A stretch of DNA of 64,000 bases. Source: Evernia prunastri (lineage: Eukaryota; Ascomycota; Lecanoromycetes; Lecanorales; Parmeliaceae). The position numbers and the translations under genes are program-made. The stretch covers positions 3,280-67,279 of the forward strand of contig NKYR01000089.1 of assembly GCA_003184365.1 (NCBI GenBank), given 5' to 3'. How positions within the stretch are numbered: the stretch's first letter is position 1; each line of letters opens with the position of its first letter. Below the pieces are notes generated by a model. The model ran no database searches and was not told where the DNA came from. It saw nothing but the letters and a program-made list of their open reading frames with translations. This document shows positions 53,901 to 64,000 of the stretch, in pieces.

Positions 53901-55044
53901 GGGTGCTTCTAAACCTCAGCCCACCCCCACGGTAATATTACCGGGGAGACATTAGGCCGATGTAGCTGCCCTGCTCTGATTAGTAAGGCCCTCCCATAGT
54001 AATTTGAGCAGCACATCTACCTGCTTCATCCACCATCCCCATATCTCGCTGTCGCCCACCAATTTTTTTGAAGCTATACACAGCCCCGCCCCGCTCATTC
54101 ACTCTATCACTCTACACCTTCGCCCCGCTCACTATAATCTCTCAAGAACGCGTCGTTTCAGCCCCCGCAGTACGGGGACTTCGAGGATACTCAGAAGAAG
54201 CTGAATTGATACGATAGCAACCTCGAGGGCATCGATCGTTCCGCTCCGAACGCGTTTTCGGACGAGAACATGACCCTCAATCAGAAGAAGAATAACAGTG
54301 ATCCTAGTAACGACGAGTGAAGTCGCCTCACTTATTCTGACGCGTCCAGATCGCCGTCGTCTACTCTGAAGTTCTCTCTTTCTCTCTTTTATTATTCTTC
54401 TCGCAAGCGTAAAGCGTCGGTCTCTTTAGACGAGAATAAGAAGAAGAAGTCTCATAGAGATATCAAGCGAAGCAAATCAGTCCCTCCTTTGATCTCGAAA
54501 GACGCGTCAACATTAATAATATTGTCTGAAGACACTTCGAGTTCTACGATTTAGAGACGAATACGATGAATTAAGAGAACGATGTAAGAGAGCGCATTTT
54601 CGCTCAGTGAATAACGATGTTAAGACAAATGATCGGGTCTATTCGTCAATAAGAGATTCAAGAGATCCTGAAGAAGCTCGTCGACGACGGATATAACATA
54701 GCCCGACTAAAGGCGCCAGCGAGGCGGAGTGATCTGAACGATAAGAAGTATTAGACTAGACTACATAGACAACATCATCAATGAAGTTCTCTTCCCCGCG
54801 GAAATCCCCAGCTCCGACGACAGAAAGCCTCCTTTCCGTCTTATATGCCATGAGAAGACGAGAAGCCTTCATTGTACGAATAGCCTCATCGATGACAGCG
54901 AGATCTCGCGACGATGTGACAGTGACAGCGAGATTGCTACGAGGTCGCGCCTTATTTGGATGTGACCCCCATACAAATCTAGCGCGGCCTTGTAATTATG
55001 CTACTGGTATTTTTCTTAGCATGGGCTGAGGTATAGAAGCATCC
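53901..55044. mobile_element. 1.14 kb terminal-inverted-repeat DNA transposon relic
   Basis: The left end GGGTGCTTCTAAACCTCAGC plus CCA (53901-53923) matches the reverse complement of the right end (55022-55044) at 21 of 23 positions; the two mismatches are a G/A and an A/T. The interior holds a broken plus-strand frame (about 54155-54555) with Ser/Lys/Asp-rich sequence such as RKRKASVSLDENKKKKSHRD and three stops, which I cannot assign to a transposase. GATGT flanks the left end directly and recurs three bases beyond the right end, so the target duplication is unclear. The element sits between the divergent genes dbp9 and the LRR-like gene, starting 105 bp from one ATG and ending 71 bp from the other. 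Confidence 0.75.
53930..53943. other. 14-bp perfect palindrome containing TAATATTAC
   Basis: CGGTAATATTACCG, subterminal in the TIR element, flanked by CCCC(A) and GGGG so that the imperfect inverted repeat extends further. The nonamer TAATATTAC is also the Rep nick site of geminivirus-type rolling-circle origins. No Rep gene is present, so a link is only a possibility. Confidence 0.7.
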
Positions 55045-55115
55045 GATGATGTTACGTGCTCAACCCTCTCCTCAGTGCCTTTACTCAACCATTTTGCAGA
55101 CATCTCGAAGGGCCC

Positions 55116-56813
55116 ATGACAAAGAAGAGAGCGCCTACATATGACACTAAGCCCAGCAGCCCTGCTCATCCCTCACTTTCGTCCTCCGGCAAGCCCAGAG
55201 ATGCGCGCTCCGTAGGGTCAATTAAGGCGCCTTCAGGCAACTCTGTGAATGACCGTATACAGCAGCTCAGGATCAGCCAAGGACTCTCATCATCATTGCT
55301 GGGAAATCAAATTGGTCGCCCTTTCTCACAATCCTTGAGTCCAGGGGCAGGACCATCTCTGCCCCCATCCCTAAGGACCATCCTCCAGCTTCCAGATGCT
55401 CCATCACCGCGGCCTCGCCCAGGGCTCCGAGTCACTGGACGGGCAAGAGGCCCAGCCGGCCCAGCGCCGCCTGTCAGTTGGTTGAAGGGAAGGGACCGAG
55501 TAACAGCGCAAAAGCCGAAGAATGCACAACAGCAGCTCGGAGAAGCAGGCGCAAAGACCGAACCGCTTCCTGGATCTTTTGTTCCAGACTGTGGCAGTCT
55601 TATTCACACTGTCCTCAAGGCGCTGGCCATGAATTGGAATTTGCATGTGCAGTACGACCAATATTACCTCGCTACAATCCCAGTCCGGTATAAAGAAGGC
55701 CTGCTCTACTACATTGCTCGATACTGTGAAAGCGGTATCGATAAGGCAGGACTTGAGGTGCTGTTTCTGGACGATACAGAGCTTGAGGATGCTACGGGCG
55801 TGGATGGCCTTGCACATTTAGATCTATCTACGTCCATAGGTCACCCACTCAAGCTGAAACAGCTAAAGGACATCCTCGCAGCCAAGACGACGTTACAAAG
55901 TGGAAAAGAGACTTCAGATGTAGTACCAGAAAGTTGGGATACGCCCGAACTTCTGACTATGCCATCAAGTTTACCCAGATTCTATTCCTTGACCCATTTG
56001 TCCCTTTCCTGTCCAAATCACGCAGCGACATGGACAGGGTTGTTAGACCTGGCTCCTACCTTGGCAACCATCACACATCTCTCCTTAGCCTACTGGCCGA
56101 CCCCCACGATCTCGCCAAACTCGACCACTGCTTATCGCGAGACTCCCCAAGGAAATGTCAACTTTGGTGCAAGCAACTTCTACAGCAGTTTTGACAACGA
56201 CTGGACTGAAGCCGCTTCAATCCTGCGTCGTCTGAGTAAATCTGTGTACTGCTTGAAATGGCTTGATCTCACCGGCTGCTTTCCCTGGGTGCAAGCACTG
56301 AAACAGGACCAGATAGACTGGAGTGCGTCATGGCGAGGGCTTGAAACGATCAAGATTGGTCAGGGATATATACCTGAATGCTTTCAGCAGGACGCAGCAG
56401 AATTGGCCTGGCAAGATGTCTACTGGAACCGAAATTCGTTTCCCAACCACGAGACGTCAATGTTTACTGGTAGATACCGGACGAGGCAATTAATCGAATG
56501 GGTGGACGTAGAAAGCGCTACTATAGCCGTGGAAGAAATAGTGAATAGAAAAATTGGTGAATCAATGAAGAAAGCATCGATCGCAGGGGTCCACGAGCCT
56601 GAACGGACGACACTTGACAGGGAAGGCTTCGATTGCTGGGGGACGGGTTCATCAGTTGCAGTCTCGGTTGGAAGCCGTTCTCAAAGAGTCACCTTCGAGC
56701 GGGGATGGGATTCGTGGTGGATCCGTGACGCCATTCGTCGGATCAGAGAGATGGGAGCAAACGGTGGCCACCACACTCTGATCCGCACATTGGAGGACAC
56801 GGGCATCACGTAG
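55116..56813 (+). CDS. Conserved fungal protein with LRR-like segments, function unknown
   Basis: A 565-residue intronless ORF. I chose the ATG at 55116 (MTKKRAPTYDTK); the frame runs upstream only from a non-ATG codon inside or near the TIR element. Residues 1-150 are Ser/Pro-rich and disordered. From about 165 the sequence becomes globular (SLIHTVLKALAMNWNLHVQY). Leucine-rich-repeat-like units occur at about 205-245 (LEVLFLDDTELED...LAHLDLS), 295-330 (FYSLTHLSLSCPNHAATWTG, TLATITHLSLAYW) and 375-405 (LKWLDLTGC...LETIKIG). The C-terminus contains a Trp-rich RGWDSWWIRDAIRRIREM. LRR proteins usually mediate protein contacts; the partner is unknown. Its promoter was probably shared with dbp9 before the transposon insertion. 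Confidence 0.8.
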   Translation: MTKKRAPTYDTKPSSPAHPSLSSSGKPRDARSVGSIKAPSGNSVNDRIQQLRISQGLSSSLLGNQIGRPFSQSLSPGAGPSLPPSLRTILQLPDAPSPRPRPGLRVTGRARGPAGPAPPVSWLKGRDRVTAQKPKNAQQQLGEAGAKTEPLPGSFVPDCGSLIHTVLKALAMNWNLHVQYDQYYLATIPVRYKEGLLYYIARYCESGIDKAGLEVLFLDDTELEDATGVDGLAHLDLSTSIGHPLKLKQLKDILAAKTTLQSGKETSDVVPESWDTPELLTMPSSLPRFYSLTHLSLSCPNHAATWTGLLDLAPTLATITHLSLAYWPTPTISPNSTTAYRETPQGNVNFGASNFYSSFDNDWTEAASILRRLSKSVYCLKWLDLTGCFPWVQALKQDQIDWSASWRGLETIKIGQGYIPECFQQDAAELAWQDVYWNRNSFPNHETSMFTGRYRTRQLIEWVDVESATIAVEEIVNRKIGESMKKASIAGVHEPERTTLDREGFDCWGTGSSVAVSVGSRSQRVTFERGWDSWWIRDAIRRIREMGANGGHHTLIRTLEDTGIT

Positions 56814-58394
56814 CCAATGCATCACAATTCCAAGCAAAAATAAACATACCCATGTGCTGCGTAGAAACATCTCGTGCTCCAACATCCATGCGGTCTCAGT
56901 GTCACTCACCCAGTAGGTAAACCGAGCTGCGGATCGATTCCCTTCACACATACTAGAAAATCTCCTTTCCAGCAACCTCACCGTCACAGAACAGCGTCCC
57001 ACGAACAAAGAGACTGAAATACCAAAGCGCATCGTCAACTTCAGCGACAACCCCTCCGCTGGCGCAACGTGCCAGATGCCCTGCTTCAATCGCAGCAATC
57101 CACACCGTACCCCCGGACATATCATCAAAAAATCCCCAACTGTCCCACACGAGCATCCCCAACGCCACGCACGCCTCCGCAGCTTTTTGCCTCCCCAAAG
57201 CCCCAGAGCCCGCCCCAGTCGGATGGCAGCCTGGATCGACACACCCCTACACTCCTAAGCTCTGAACGTGCCACCGGCATCACTATCCACAATCAGCGAT
57301 GACGAATCCACATTGTCCGGGTCCCAACCCCTTGCGCTGAAGGTGCAGGCAGAGGGCAACTGCCGTCCTGGGACCACATATGCTGCGCTTTGACGGCTAT
57401 CTGCGTATGCAATCGGAGACGAGAGCCCCGTGCGTAGAAAGTACCGAGACACTCGAGCAGAGCGTTTAGTCGCTGTCCGTAAGTTAACGCAGGCGAAGAA
57501 GTCGTCGCTCTCGGCGGTTTAATCAGGTCGCTGCTCTACAACAGGACCTAAGTAGGGAAAGATTGCATGGAAATTGGAAACCTCAAAGGCAAACAACGCA
57601 GAGAGGTTTTGGATCTGCCATCTCCAAAGCTCTCGCCACCCCCTCTTCCCCCCCAACAGCCCCTTTCTTTCTCTCTTTGTATCTCTGAGAATACAGCGCC
57701 CCTGCTCCACCTATTTCAGTTCGCCGTTTGTAAGAAGGCAGACCGCAACATACACTGCATTGCAGCTCATGTGGGACTCATGAATCTCACTGGGCCAGAA
57801 AGAGTGTTGATTAGCAGAAGCGGAAGCAGGACCTCGATCGACGGCGGCAGGGTGATGCACAGATGCTATCTTCTTGTAGAAAAAGGATAGTCAGAGACTC
57901 ACTAGACGCAGCACGCTTCAGATGCTCTCGCTTGGTTAGAGCACACCTTCTTGCCCGCTTTTCTACGGTACCTTTTTTTGAGGTGGGAAGGGGGGTGGGG
58001 GGGCGCGAATCGGGGGATGCTAGTCATTGCAGGCACTCGACCCTGCTATAGTATAGGACGGCTGCGTATTAACGTGATGGTAATGCTCTAGAGCGTTGTA
58101 GAGTGGAGTTGAATTGAATTGACTAACGGCTAGCTTTTATACATGCATGCAGGCGAGTAACGTCTCATACTGGAATGAGCGAATGTGATTCGCGTTTTTT
58201 GGGGGAGAATAATAATCTAGAAAGAAACTGACAATGTTGTTGATGCCCACAAAGAAAGGAAAAAAAGTAAATGATGTATGCTCATGTATCGCTCATCAAG
58301 TAATCGGACCCATCCAGTCCTCATTCCTGCTCCACAGCGTCATCTACAACTTCACAGTCCAACGACGCACCGTCTCCGAGTATTATGACAGCAA
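56814..58394. other. Poorly coding region, possible decayed gene on minus strand
   Basis: Two minus-strand stretches (56953-57198 and 57255-57452) look protein-like (LWYFSLFVRGTLF; RGWDPDNVDSSSLIVDSDAG) but lack a start, a clean join or a known domain. A longer minus frame at 56652-57242 overlaps the 3' end of the LRR-like gene and is likely chance. The remainder shows nothing. Confidence 0.35.
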
Positions 58395-60518
58395 TTAGTA
58401 GGCATCGGTGTAGAGCTCTTCATTGAGAGCGTCTTCCAGCTCTTGGAGTTCTTGCGGACTGAGCGTTCCGGTCGCGGATGCTTGAGGCGCTATACTTGTT
58501 GGACTGGGAAGATTAGGATCTGACGGCGTTCCGGTCGCGGTTGTTTGTGTAGCTGAAGTTGTTAGACTGGGAACCGTGGGATCTGATGGCGTTCCGGTCT
58601 CGGCTGCTTGACTAAGTGTAGTTCTTGGACCGGGAAGAGTGGGGTCTGATGAAGATCGGATGATAAGCATGGGTGTCAGGGCCGCATCGTTCTCTGCCTG
58701 GAAGTCGTGAACGCGGATGTCAGGCGGGGCGGAGTCGGAACGGCCAATCGCGTCGTAATTGTAAAGGGCTGCTGCTTGGCGGGTGGCTTCTGCACGAATA
58801 TCCTCTTCAGATTCAAGAGGGGCTTGGGCTGGCGGCTCGGATTGCTCCAGAATGGCATCGTGGTCTGCTATGGAGTGCAGAAGTGCTGCCGCAATAGGAT
58901 GTTGGTTGTCGATGCGGATCTCTTCTTCTGAGGTGGGATTTGGACTGGAAGCGCCATCTACCGTGAGTCCTTCAATGGATGCACGATTGGCCTCTCGGTG
59001 CGCTTGGAAGTCACGAAGCAACCTTTGCCTGCCGGGGCGAGCAGGGCCTAAAGCGGGGGTCAGGTTGGCCTGGGTTAGGTGTACTACTCGATACAGCACG
59101 GTGGAAGTGTGGATGTTCGTAAGGTGTGCTTGAGCATCTAGATCATCCGGAGTATATTGTGAGTCTTGGAGGCGATTAACAAAGGCTCGGTGGTGATGCT
59201 GAATGTCCGCGAAGGCGAGACGGCTAATTCCCTCCATAGTCCTGATTAATCCTACATCATCAGGATGCAGCGTCGTCATGCTAGAAAGCAACCTTCTAAG
59301 TATGTCTCGAGATCGTCTTGGCCTTAACTCGAATCCGACGGCTGTGTTCTGAATGGGAGTTGGTAGCTGGTTGACCTGATTGTTCTGAAGCTGAGCTTGA
59401 GAGCTAGAGCCAGCCGGGTGCTGATCGGCAATGGAGCCTAGACTTGGCCTACTAGCCATTGCTTGAAAGTTTGCAGATTCTGGCCCAGGTGGTATAGGAT
59501 CTCGTACAGGCTGTCCGCTGTGCACCGGGGGATGTCGTGGGAGCGGTGCGGTTAAGGTTGGAAGAAGTGGAAGATGAGGACTTGCCACTCCACCACTGGG
59601 TCTATTCATTGTCTCGTATAACACCTCTAGCGCCCGTCCCTCCCTAAGTGCGTGCTCCGTGACACGTTGAAGCGCTGCTTCCGAAGATTCCGCCTCACCG
59701 TTGGTCTCTTGTTCAGATTCGAGAGGGTCACCCATGTGCTCAGGCAACGAAGTATCCCGAATGTGCCAGACCTGAACTACATCTGGCTCCTCCATCGTTG
59801 GAAGCTTAGTAAGTAGACGAGATTTCCCAAGAGCACTGGACACGATCGCATTGGGGTACTCCATGATGGGGTAGCCATTGAGTTGAGTATACTGAAGAGG
59901 CTCTAGTCGCGAATGTCGGCTGTGAGTCGAGGACTGGAGTTCTGGACACTGGTAGATGCCTTTCGGTGGCTTGCCCTGCTCCGCCAAACTATCCGGATGT
60001 ATGCTTCCGTGAGGGTAGCTTCGTATCCAGGACGGTAGAAAGCGAAGGTAAGACTGCTTTTTCTGATCAATGAATCGCTGCTGGAGCTTACCAGTAGGGT
60101 CATGGAATACCCATTCGTAGTTGGCTTTGCTGGTACGATAGAGTCTGGGCTTATCGCGTTTGGCCTCCTTGCGGTGCGCTAGATTTGCTTGTTTCAGGTC
60201 CCATTTTTCTCGATCGACCCATCCAAGCAATGTTCTCACATAGTGCGGTCGGGGGGATGGAGCGTGTATCTTCCGGGCGCCCCAGTTGCGAGTAATACGC
60301 CATAAAGCCCAGGCGATAAAGATCAGTAGAAGTATCCCAACTATGAGGTACGCAGGAATCAAAGCCAAGGCGGTTATGTCTTTCTGTTCCGTGTATGATT
60401 CTGCCAATGCGAAGAATAGTAATGGGAGGTCCAACCTCTTCTTGTTGCCTGTATTCGCTGGTTGTGATGCTGCCACCGCAAAGAATATTAGTCGGACAAT
60501 CACATGGATAGGCTTCAT
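58395..60518 (-). CDS. Predicted single-pass membrane protein with C-terminal 21-residue repeats
   Basis: A 707-residue intronless ORF from the ATG at 60516-60518. Residues 1-17 (MKPIHVIVRLIFFAVAA) resemble a signal peptide, and a strong transmembrane segment lies at 49-73 (LALIPAYLIVGILLLIFIAW). A basic stretch follows (RITRNWGARKIH), so the long C-terminal part is expected in the cytosol. It is Pro/Ser/Gln-rich, with a globular-looking section around 390-510 (LIRTMEGISRLAFADIQHHH). Residues 624-686 are three 21-residue tandem repeats. I know no family with this layout. An intact 2.1 kb frame with signal and membrane segments supports a real, perhaps lineage-specific, gene. Confidence 0.65.
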   Translation of the reverse strand: MKPIHVIVRLIFFAVAASQPANTGNKKRLDLPLLFFALAESYTEQKDITALALIPAYLIVGILLLIFIAWALWRITRNWGARKIHAPSPRPHYVRTLLGWVDREKWDLKQANLAHRKEAKRDKPRLYRTSKANYEWVFHDPTGKLQQRFIDQKKQSYLRFLPSWIRSYPHGSIHPDSLAEQGKPPKGIYQCPELQSSTHSRHSRLEPLQYTQLNGYPIMEYPNAIVSSALGKSRLLTKLPTMEEPDVVQVWHIRDTSLPEHMGDPLESEQETNGEAESSEAALQRVTEHALREGRALEVLYETMNRPSGGVASPHLPLLPTLTAPLPRHPPVHSGQPVRDPIPPGPESANFQAMASRPSLGSIADQHPAGSSSQAQLQNNQVNQLPTPIQNTAVGFELRPRRSRDILRRLLSSMTTLHPDDVGLIRTMEGISRLAFADIQHHHRAFVNRLQDSQYTPDDLDAQAHLTNIHTSTVLYRVVHLTQANLTPALGPARPGRQRLLRDFQAHREANRASIEGLTVDGASSPNPTSEEEIRIDNQHPIAAALLHSIADHDAILEQSEPPAQAPLESEEDIRAEATRQAAALYNYDAIGRSDSAPPDIRVHDFQAENDAALTPMLIIRSSSDPTLPGPRTTLSQAAETGTPSDPTVPSLTTSATQTTATGTPSDPNLPSPTSIAPQASATGTLSPQELQELEDALNEELYTDAY
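58461..58649 (-). repeat. Three 63-bp tandem coding repeats
   Basis: Each unit encodes 21 residues beginning SDPTLPG, SDPTVPS or SDPNLPS and ending with TGTP or TGTL. The units lie in frame near the C-terminus of the 707-residue membrane protein. Confidence 0.85.
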
Positions 60519-60990
60519 TCTGACGTGCTGGTAGGCTGTTTAGCTGTATGTTGATGACAACCATCGGAGCAGGTGCTTACTGAGCCTGATGCCTCCCTAG
60601 GACGAAGACGGCGCTTTGGCAGTAGTGATTCAATGGCAACAAGGGCGGAATTGTCTGCTAAATTTGGTGTGTCAGTCCTGGCTTTGTATGTAGACCAAAA
60701 GGGGACAGAAAGTTTCCAGATTGCTTACTAGCGACAACCTCTCTGCGGTAGCCAAAATACGGGCCGAATACTCGCGTCGATGACGATGATAGATGAAAAG
60801 CTATCTGCTGTCGATGTATCCTGACGCTCGTCAAAAGAGTAAGGGGGATGCCTTGTTCAGGGAAGTAGGGCTGGAGTACCAACCAATGAAGAGCTCTCTC
60901 TGGCCGATACTGAAGATGTAGATCAAGAGCTTGTTACGACAATGAAGATGAAACGGACGGTGCTGCTTGGCTAATGTAGAGGTCTTGCTG
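60519..60990. other. Short intergenic region
   Basis: Separates the two membrane-protein genes on the minus strand. Nothing recognised. Confidence 0.5.
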
Positions 60991-61191
60991 CTAGTCGACA
61001 ACAAGTCGCTCGTCAAAGTGGACGTGTCGTGATTGTGTAGGATTTTTTCTCTCCTCGAATTCCCGGTTGAGCTCTCGAGTCTTGATACACTGCCAGATCA
61101 CAAGCCAAATGCCACCGCCAACAAGCACTATGATCCCTCCAGCAATAACAGCAATAGGCCAATCGAGACTCAGAATGAAGCCTCTGTCCAT
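60991..61191 (-). CDS. 66-residue single-pass membrane protein
   Basis: A small ORF starting ATG at 61189-61191 (MDRGFILSLDWPIAVIAGGI). One transmembrane helix lies at about 12-33, followed by a charged helix (CIKTRELNREFEERKN) and an acidic end (HVHFDERLVVD). The charge pattern (basic/charged after the helix) suggests an outside N-terminus. It lies 472 bp upstream of, and in the same orientation as, the 707-residue membrane protein; they may be functionally linked or be parts of one transcript. The short length leaves doubt. Confidence 0.45.
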   Translation of the reverse strand: MDRGFILSLDWPIAVIAGGIIVLVGGGIWLVIWQCIKTRELNREFEERKNPTQSRHVHFDERLVVD

Positions 61192-64000
61192 TTGATCATG
61201 TGGGCCATGCAGCTGAGGTCTTCAATAAATGATAAAATGCAAGTAAGTGAGGAATAATGCTGGTAAGACTGCTGCTAAATGAGTAGCGATGTGTGATGTG
61301 AAGCAACTTAAGTTGATGGGTGATGTTCACAGGAAGAGACATGGAAGGTCAAATGTCGGAAGGAGCATACTTAGTCCAGATATCGTCCCCGGCGACTGCC
61401 TTATGCAGAGTTTTACGTGTCCAAGACGTGATGTAAACGAAGATCATCGCAAACAACTTTTAAGGTGTCTTTTCATCAAACCATTTTTGACTCCTTACAC
61501 CTCTTCTGTGCAACAGTCCGGGCTGCGAGAGGAGATCCTCTCCTGCAAGCCCAAAACATGGCGCCAACAGGCATCTTCTCCTCCCAACCTCCCACATTTC
61601 AGTGAAGCTGTTGTTCATGAGCACTAACAGATAGATAAGCTTCCTATTCGTGGCAATGGCATTGGAGATCATGCAAACGGCTGACCGATGCTCGACAGAT
61701 CTACACACACCGCAGCGAAATGGATATCGCGCCAAACATCGAGCGATATATGGACTTGGAGAGAAAAGGACACACTATGATCAGCCAATTCGTTGTGATA
61801 CGACGGACCACAACACTGCCAACTGAGCAGTTCTGCCATATCTCCCGACTTTGGAGCATATACAGACGCCTACTTCAAGAGCCTAGTCTCTCCGCCCTAT
61901 CTCAGGCGCTCGTGGTCAAGAGTGCCGTGTATGAAGCGGGGCTCGCTGCTTTATATGTGATGGTGTTATTAAATAGCAGGAAGACTCAAGCAAGAGCACA
62001 ACCTAAACCAAGCTTTCAAGGGTGCTCACGAATTCAGTGATGGGAATAAAAGTGGAAAGGACGAGATCACAGTGCTTCTACAGCAGACGTGCAGCACAGG
62101 AGCTGCAAATGAATCGTCTTTCATACCGCTCGCAGATAGCGCTTTCATCAAAGATCTTGCATCTATCCAGAATGGATGATGCTTCCCTGAACTCTTTTAT
62201 TCTCGTCGCTTCTGGCTTCTTCTTGCGACCACTCGAGCCCAAGCATGGCTCTGTGTCACAGCTGGTGCAACAGGCTTTTGATTGGTCGAGGCTGGTTAGC
62301 TTGGGTAGCCTACTCTGAACAAGACCTTGCGATTAAGTACCGTGCATAGTATGGGACCAGTCGTACCGGTGCGAAACCTTCTGTACCGATTGTCTTCATC
62401 CAGGTTCCTGGAGCACGTGACCAAGAGGTGTCGAGAGGACGAGCGCCAGGCCTTGATGCTCGACTGGTGAAGTTGGCCTCCGCAAATCGAGAGCGACTAG
62501 CAGTAATCGTGGTGGACACTTAGAGGCGGCTTTTGGAGAGTCAGCTCAGCAGAATATGTCCGACGAAGAAGCTAACATGTCAGACAGATTATCATATACA
62601 CATTTTCGGATTGAGCGAGGAGCTTGGGGGTTGATGTGCATCACATTCGCATCTATGACCTCATGAAAATAACGAGCGTACATAGAGTGGGGAAGCCCGA
62701 GACGTACCTTACCCCTCCCATCAACCCCCTTCCCCCCCCCTTTCGTCCCGTTGACACAAGTGCCGGCCTTGGCATTCGGGCATTTGGAGGATGAAATATG
62801 GCCCAAGTAGGAATGATGCAGGAGATGTTTTTGACCGGTATGCATAGCTCATACCGAATGGAGAGGCCAGCAGAGGCCAAGAGAAGCAGCCTTACGGACC
62901 AGTTCGGTGGAAAGAGCACTAAGTGTGGTTAAGTCGCTTTAATCGCGGTCGGGATGCTGGTTGGAAGTTTTGGAAGATGTGGAAACGGGTTAAAGTGCGT
63001 CTGACACAGTGACAGATCCGAAAAGGTTGCAAGGTGAAAAGAGCTATACCCAAGGAAGAAGGGGATTTGACAATGCAAAGTTCTGATTGCTGCGTGGAAC
63101 AATTTTAGTTCCGTCAACCGAAGATCGGAAAGTGTAATGGCTTGCGCGATCTAGATCTCAACCATGGATTCCTCACCCATCAATGCGCGAAATGAACAAG
63201 CGCCACGCGATGGCGTTCAAAACTTCAAGTACTTTACTTTAGCTTAGCAGCTTTAGCCTCTGCCAACCTTCGGAAATATGCTCCCTCAACTTTCGTCAAA
63301 GCCATACAAGCTAACTTTAGATCTGAGTGCTGCAAGATATTCAAAGGCGATCAGTGAGATCACATGGCGGTCTTAAGCATATTTCACTGCCACGACGGTC
63401 AAACTTTCGTATCAATCCGTTGCAGAAGAGGTCATCCTGTGGAGACCGAAAAATAAATAACAAAAATGACAAATCCTCCCCCCGTGCGACGACTCCTACT
63501 TCATACTAACGTGTGGCTGTTATCATGACTTCGTCGCTTAATTGTGGCAGCGTTGTACTTGTGGTCCATTTCTCTGTCATTTGGGGCGTCTTTAGACCCG
63601 TTTTTCACGGCCTTACATCCTTCCCTTCTACCAATAGCACCGCATATATCATGGCTGGAGCAGGTTATGAAGAGACAAGGTCTCTCCACAAAGGCCCACC
63701 CTGATATATCTCCTCAATGGGCTCCAGAGCCAACTCTCTCATTCATTCTCTTCATTGCTTGGCGGTAACATCTCCTCTCAATCTGTATTATCCACAATGG
63801 GTGTCCAAGTGGTATCACGTATTAATGAACGGGCCTTTGCTGGGGATCGTTCTATATGACCAGTCTTTGCGTTCCGGCAGATAAGATGTTCAAAAGATTC
63901 AAAGCATAGGAATGGAAAATCCGAATCCCAACCAAGAAAAAGCCTACAACAGATGGCTGACTGGGACGATGAGCGTAAAAACACAGACTCAAACCAATTG
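61192..64000. other. Poorly coding region to the window end
   Basis: Between 61720 and 62520 on the plus strand there are protein-like stretches in different frames. The first is MDIAPNIERYMDLERKGHTM at 61720; then SDGNKSGKDEITVLLQQTC appears near 62034 in another frame. The pattern looks like a gene broken by frameshifts. A short C-rich run (CCCCCCCCCC) lies near 62731-62740. No intact gene or RNA was recognised up to 64000. Confidence 0.4.

Noticed and set aside
53930..53943. Integrated geminivirus or other CRESS-DNA virus
   Set aside because: Only the nonamer is present; no Rep or capsid coding sequence was seen and the site lies inside a TIR transposon relic.
56652..57242. 196-codon minus-strand frame overlapping the LRR-like gene end
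   Set aside because: No domain, no convincing start, overlap with a better gene; part may be a decayed gene but the frame itself is likely chance.
57920..57965. tRNA-like D-loop (CTTGGTTAGAGCAC)
   Set aside because: No matching T-loop (GGTTCRANTCC), acceptor stem or anticodon arm can be drawn.

Overview
This 64 kb window comes from a filamentous ascomycete (Pezizomycotina) nuclear genome. The evidence is: genes with short (50-90 nt) GT-AG introns carrying CTAAC/CTGAC-type branch sites; fungus-specific families (NudE, Dbp9, a GH47 mannosidase with a signal anchor, a paired phosphoketolase and acetate kinase); long unclustered intergenic stretches; and several decayed transposons with C-to-T type stop codons. 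The class within Pezizomycotina cannot be fixed from sequence alone.

Layout. 1-4.3 kb is a LINE retrotransposon of the I/Tad type, assembled as overlapping paralogous pieces joined at single N positions (205, 1524, 2630, 3013). It ends with a 3' hairpin and an (AATC)n tail. 4.3-9 kb holds one F-box-like gene and transposon debris: a piggyBac-type relic and a probable LTR/gag leader, with two further N joints at 6533 and 7349. 9-28.3 kb is gene-dense: a RING/zinc-finger/SH3 protein, a phosphoketolase and an acetate kinase in divergent orientation, a GABA/choline-type permease, NudE, a GH47 mannosidase, a small membrane protein and a single-pass membrane protein. 28.3-31.9 kb is a gene-poor decayed tract. 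31.9-46.8 kb carries a 2OG-Fe(II) oxygenase broken by one stop codon, a large basic low-complexity protein, arginyl-tRNA synthetase, a VIT/vWA protein whose first intron starts with AT, and a flavin reductase-like protein with a Cys cluster. 46.9-51.7 kb is mostly non-coding and holds a nested A-B-B-A repeat, a TA-flanked MITE and a small secreted protein. 51.7-56.8 kb holds dbp9 and an LRR-like gene in divergent orientation; a 1.1 kb terminal-inverted-repeat element sits in their shared promoter. 56.8-64 kb is poorly coding, with two predicted membrane proteins.

The clearest functional unit is the phosphoketolase-acetate kinase pair. Phosphoketolase makes acetyl phosphate from xylulose-5-P or fructose-6-P, and acetate kinase converts acetyl phosphate to acetate plus ATP. 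Their 628 bp shared promoter has a tight GATA-site cluster and two CreA-like motifs. No PKS/NRPS cluster, CRISPR array, tRNA or rRNA gene was seen. I found no wholly new defence or biosynthetic system. The most unusual items are the TIR element with an origin-like palindrome, the MITE, the AT-starting intron, the very small terminal coding exons, and the Cys-rich reductase that lacks a flavodoxin domain. Exon coordinates were derived by hand from splice signals and protein-family conservation and have not been tested against transcripts.
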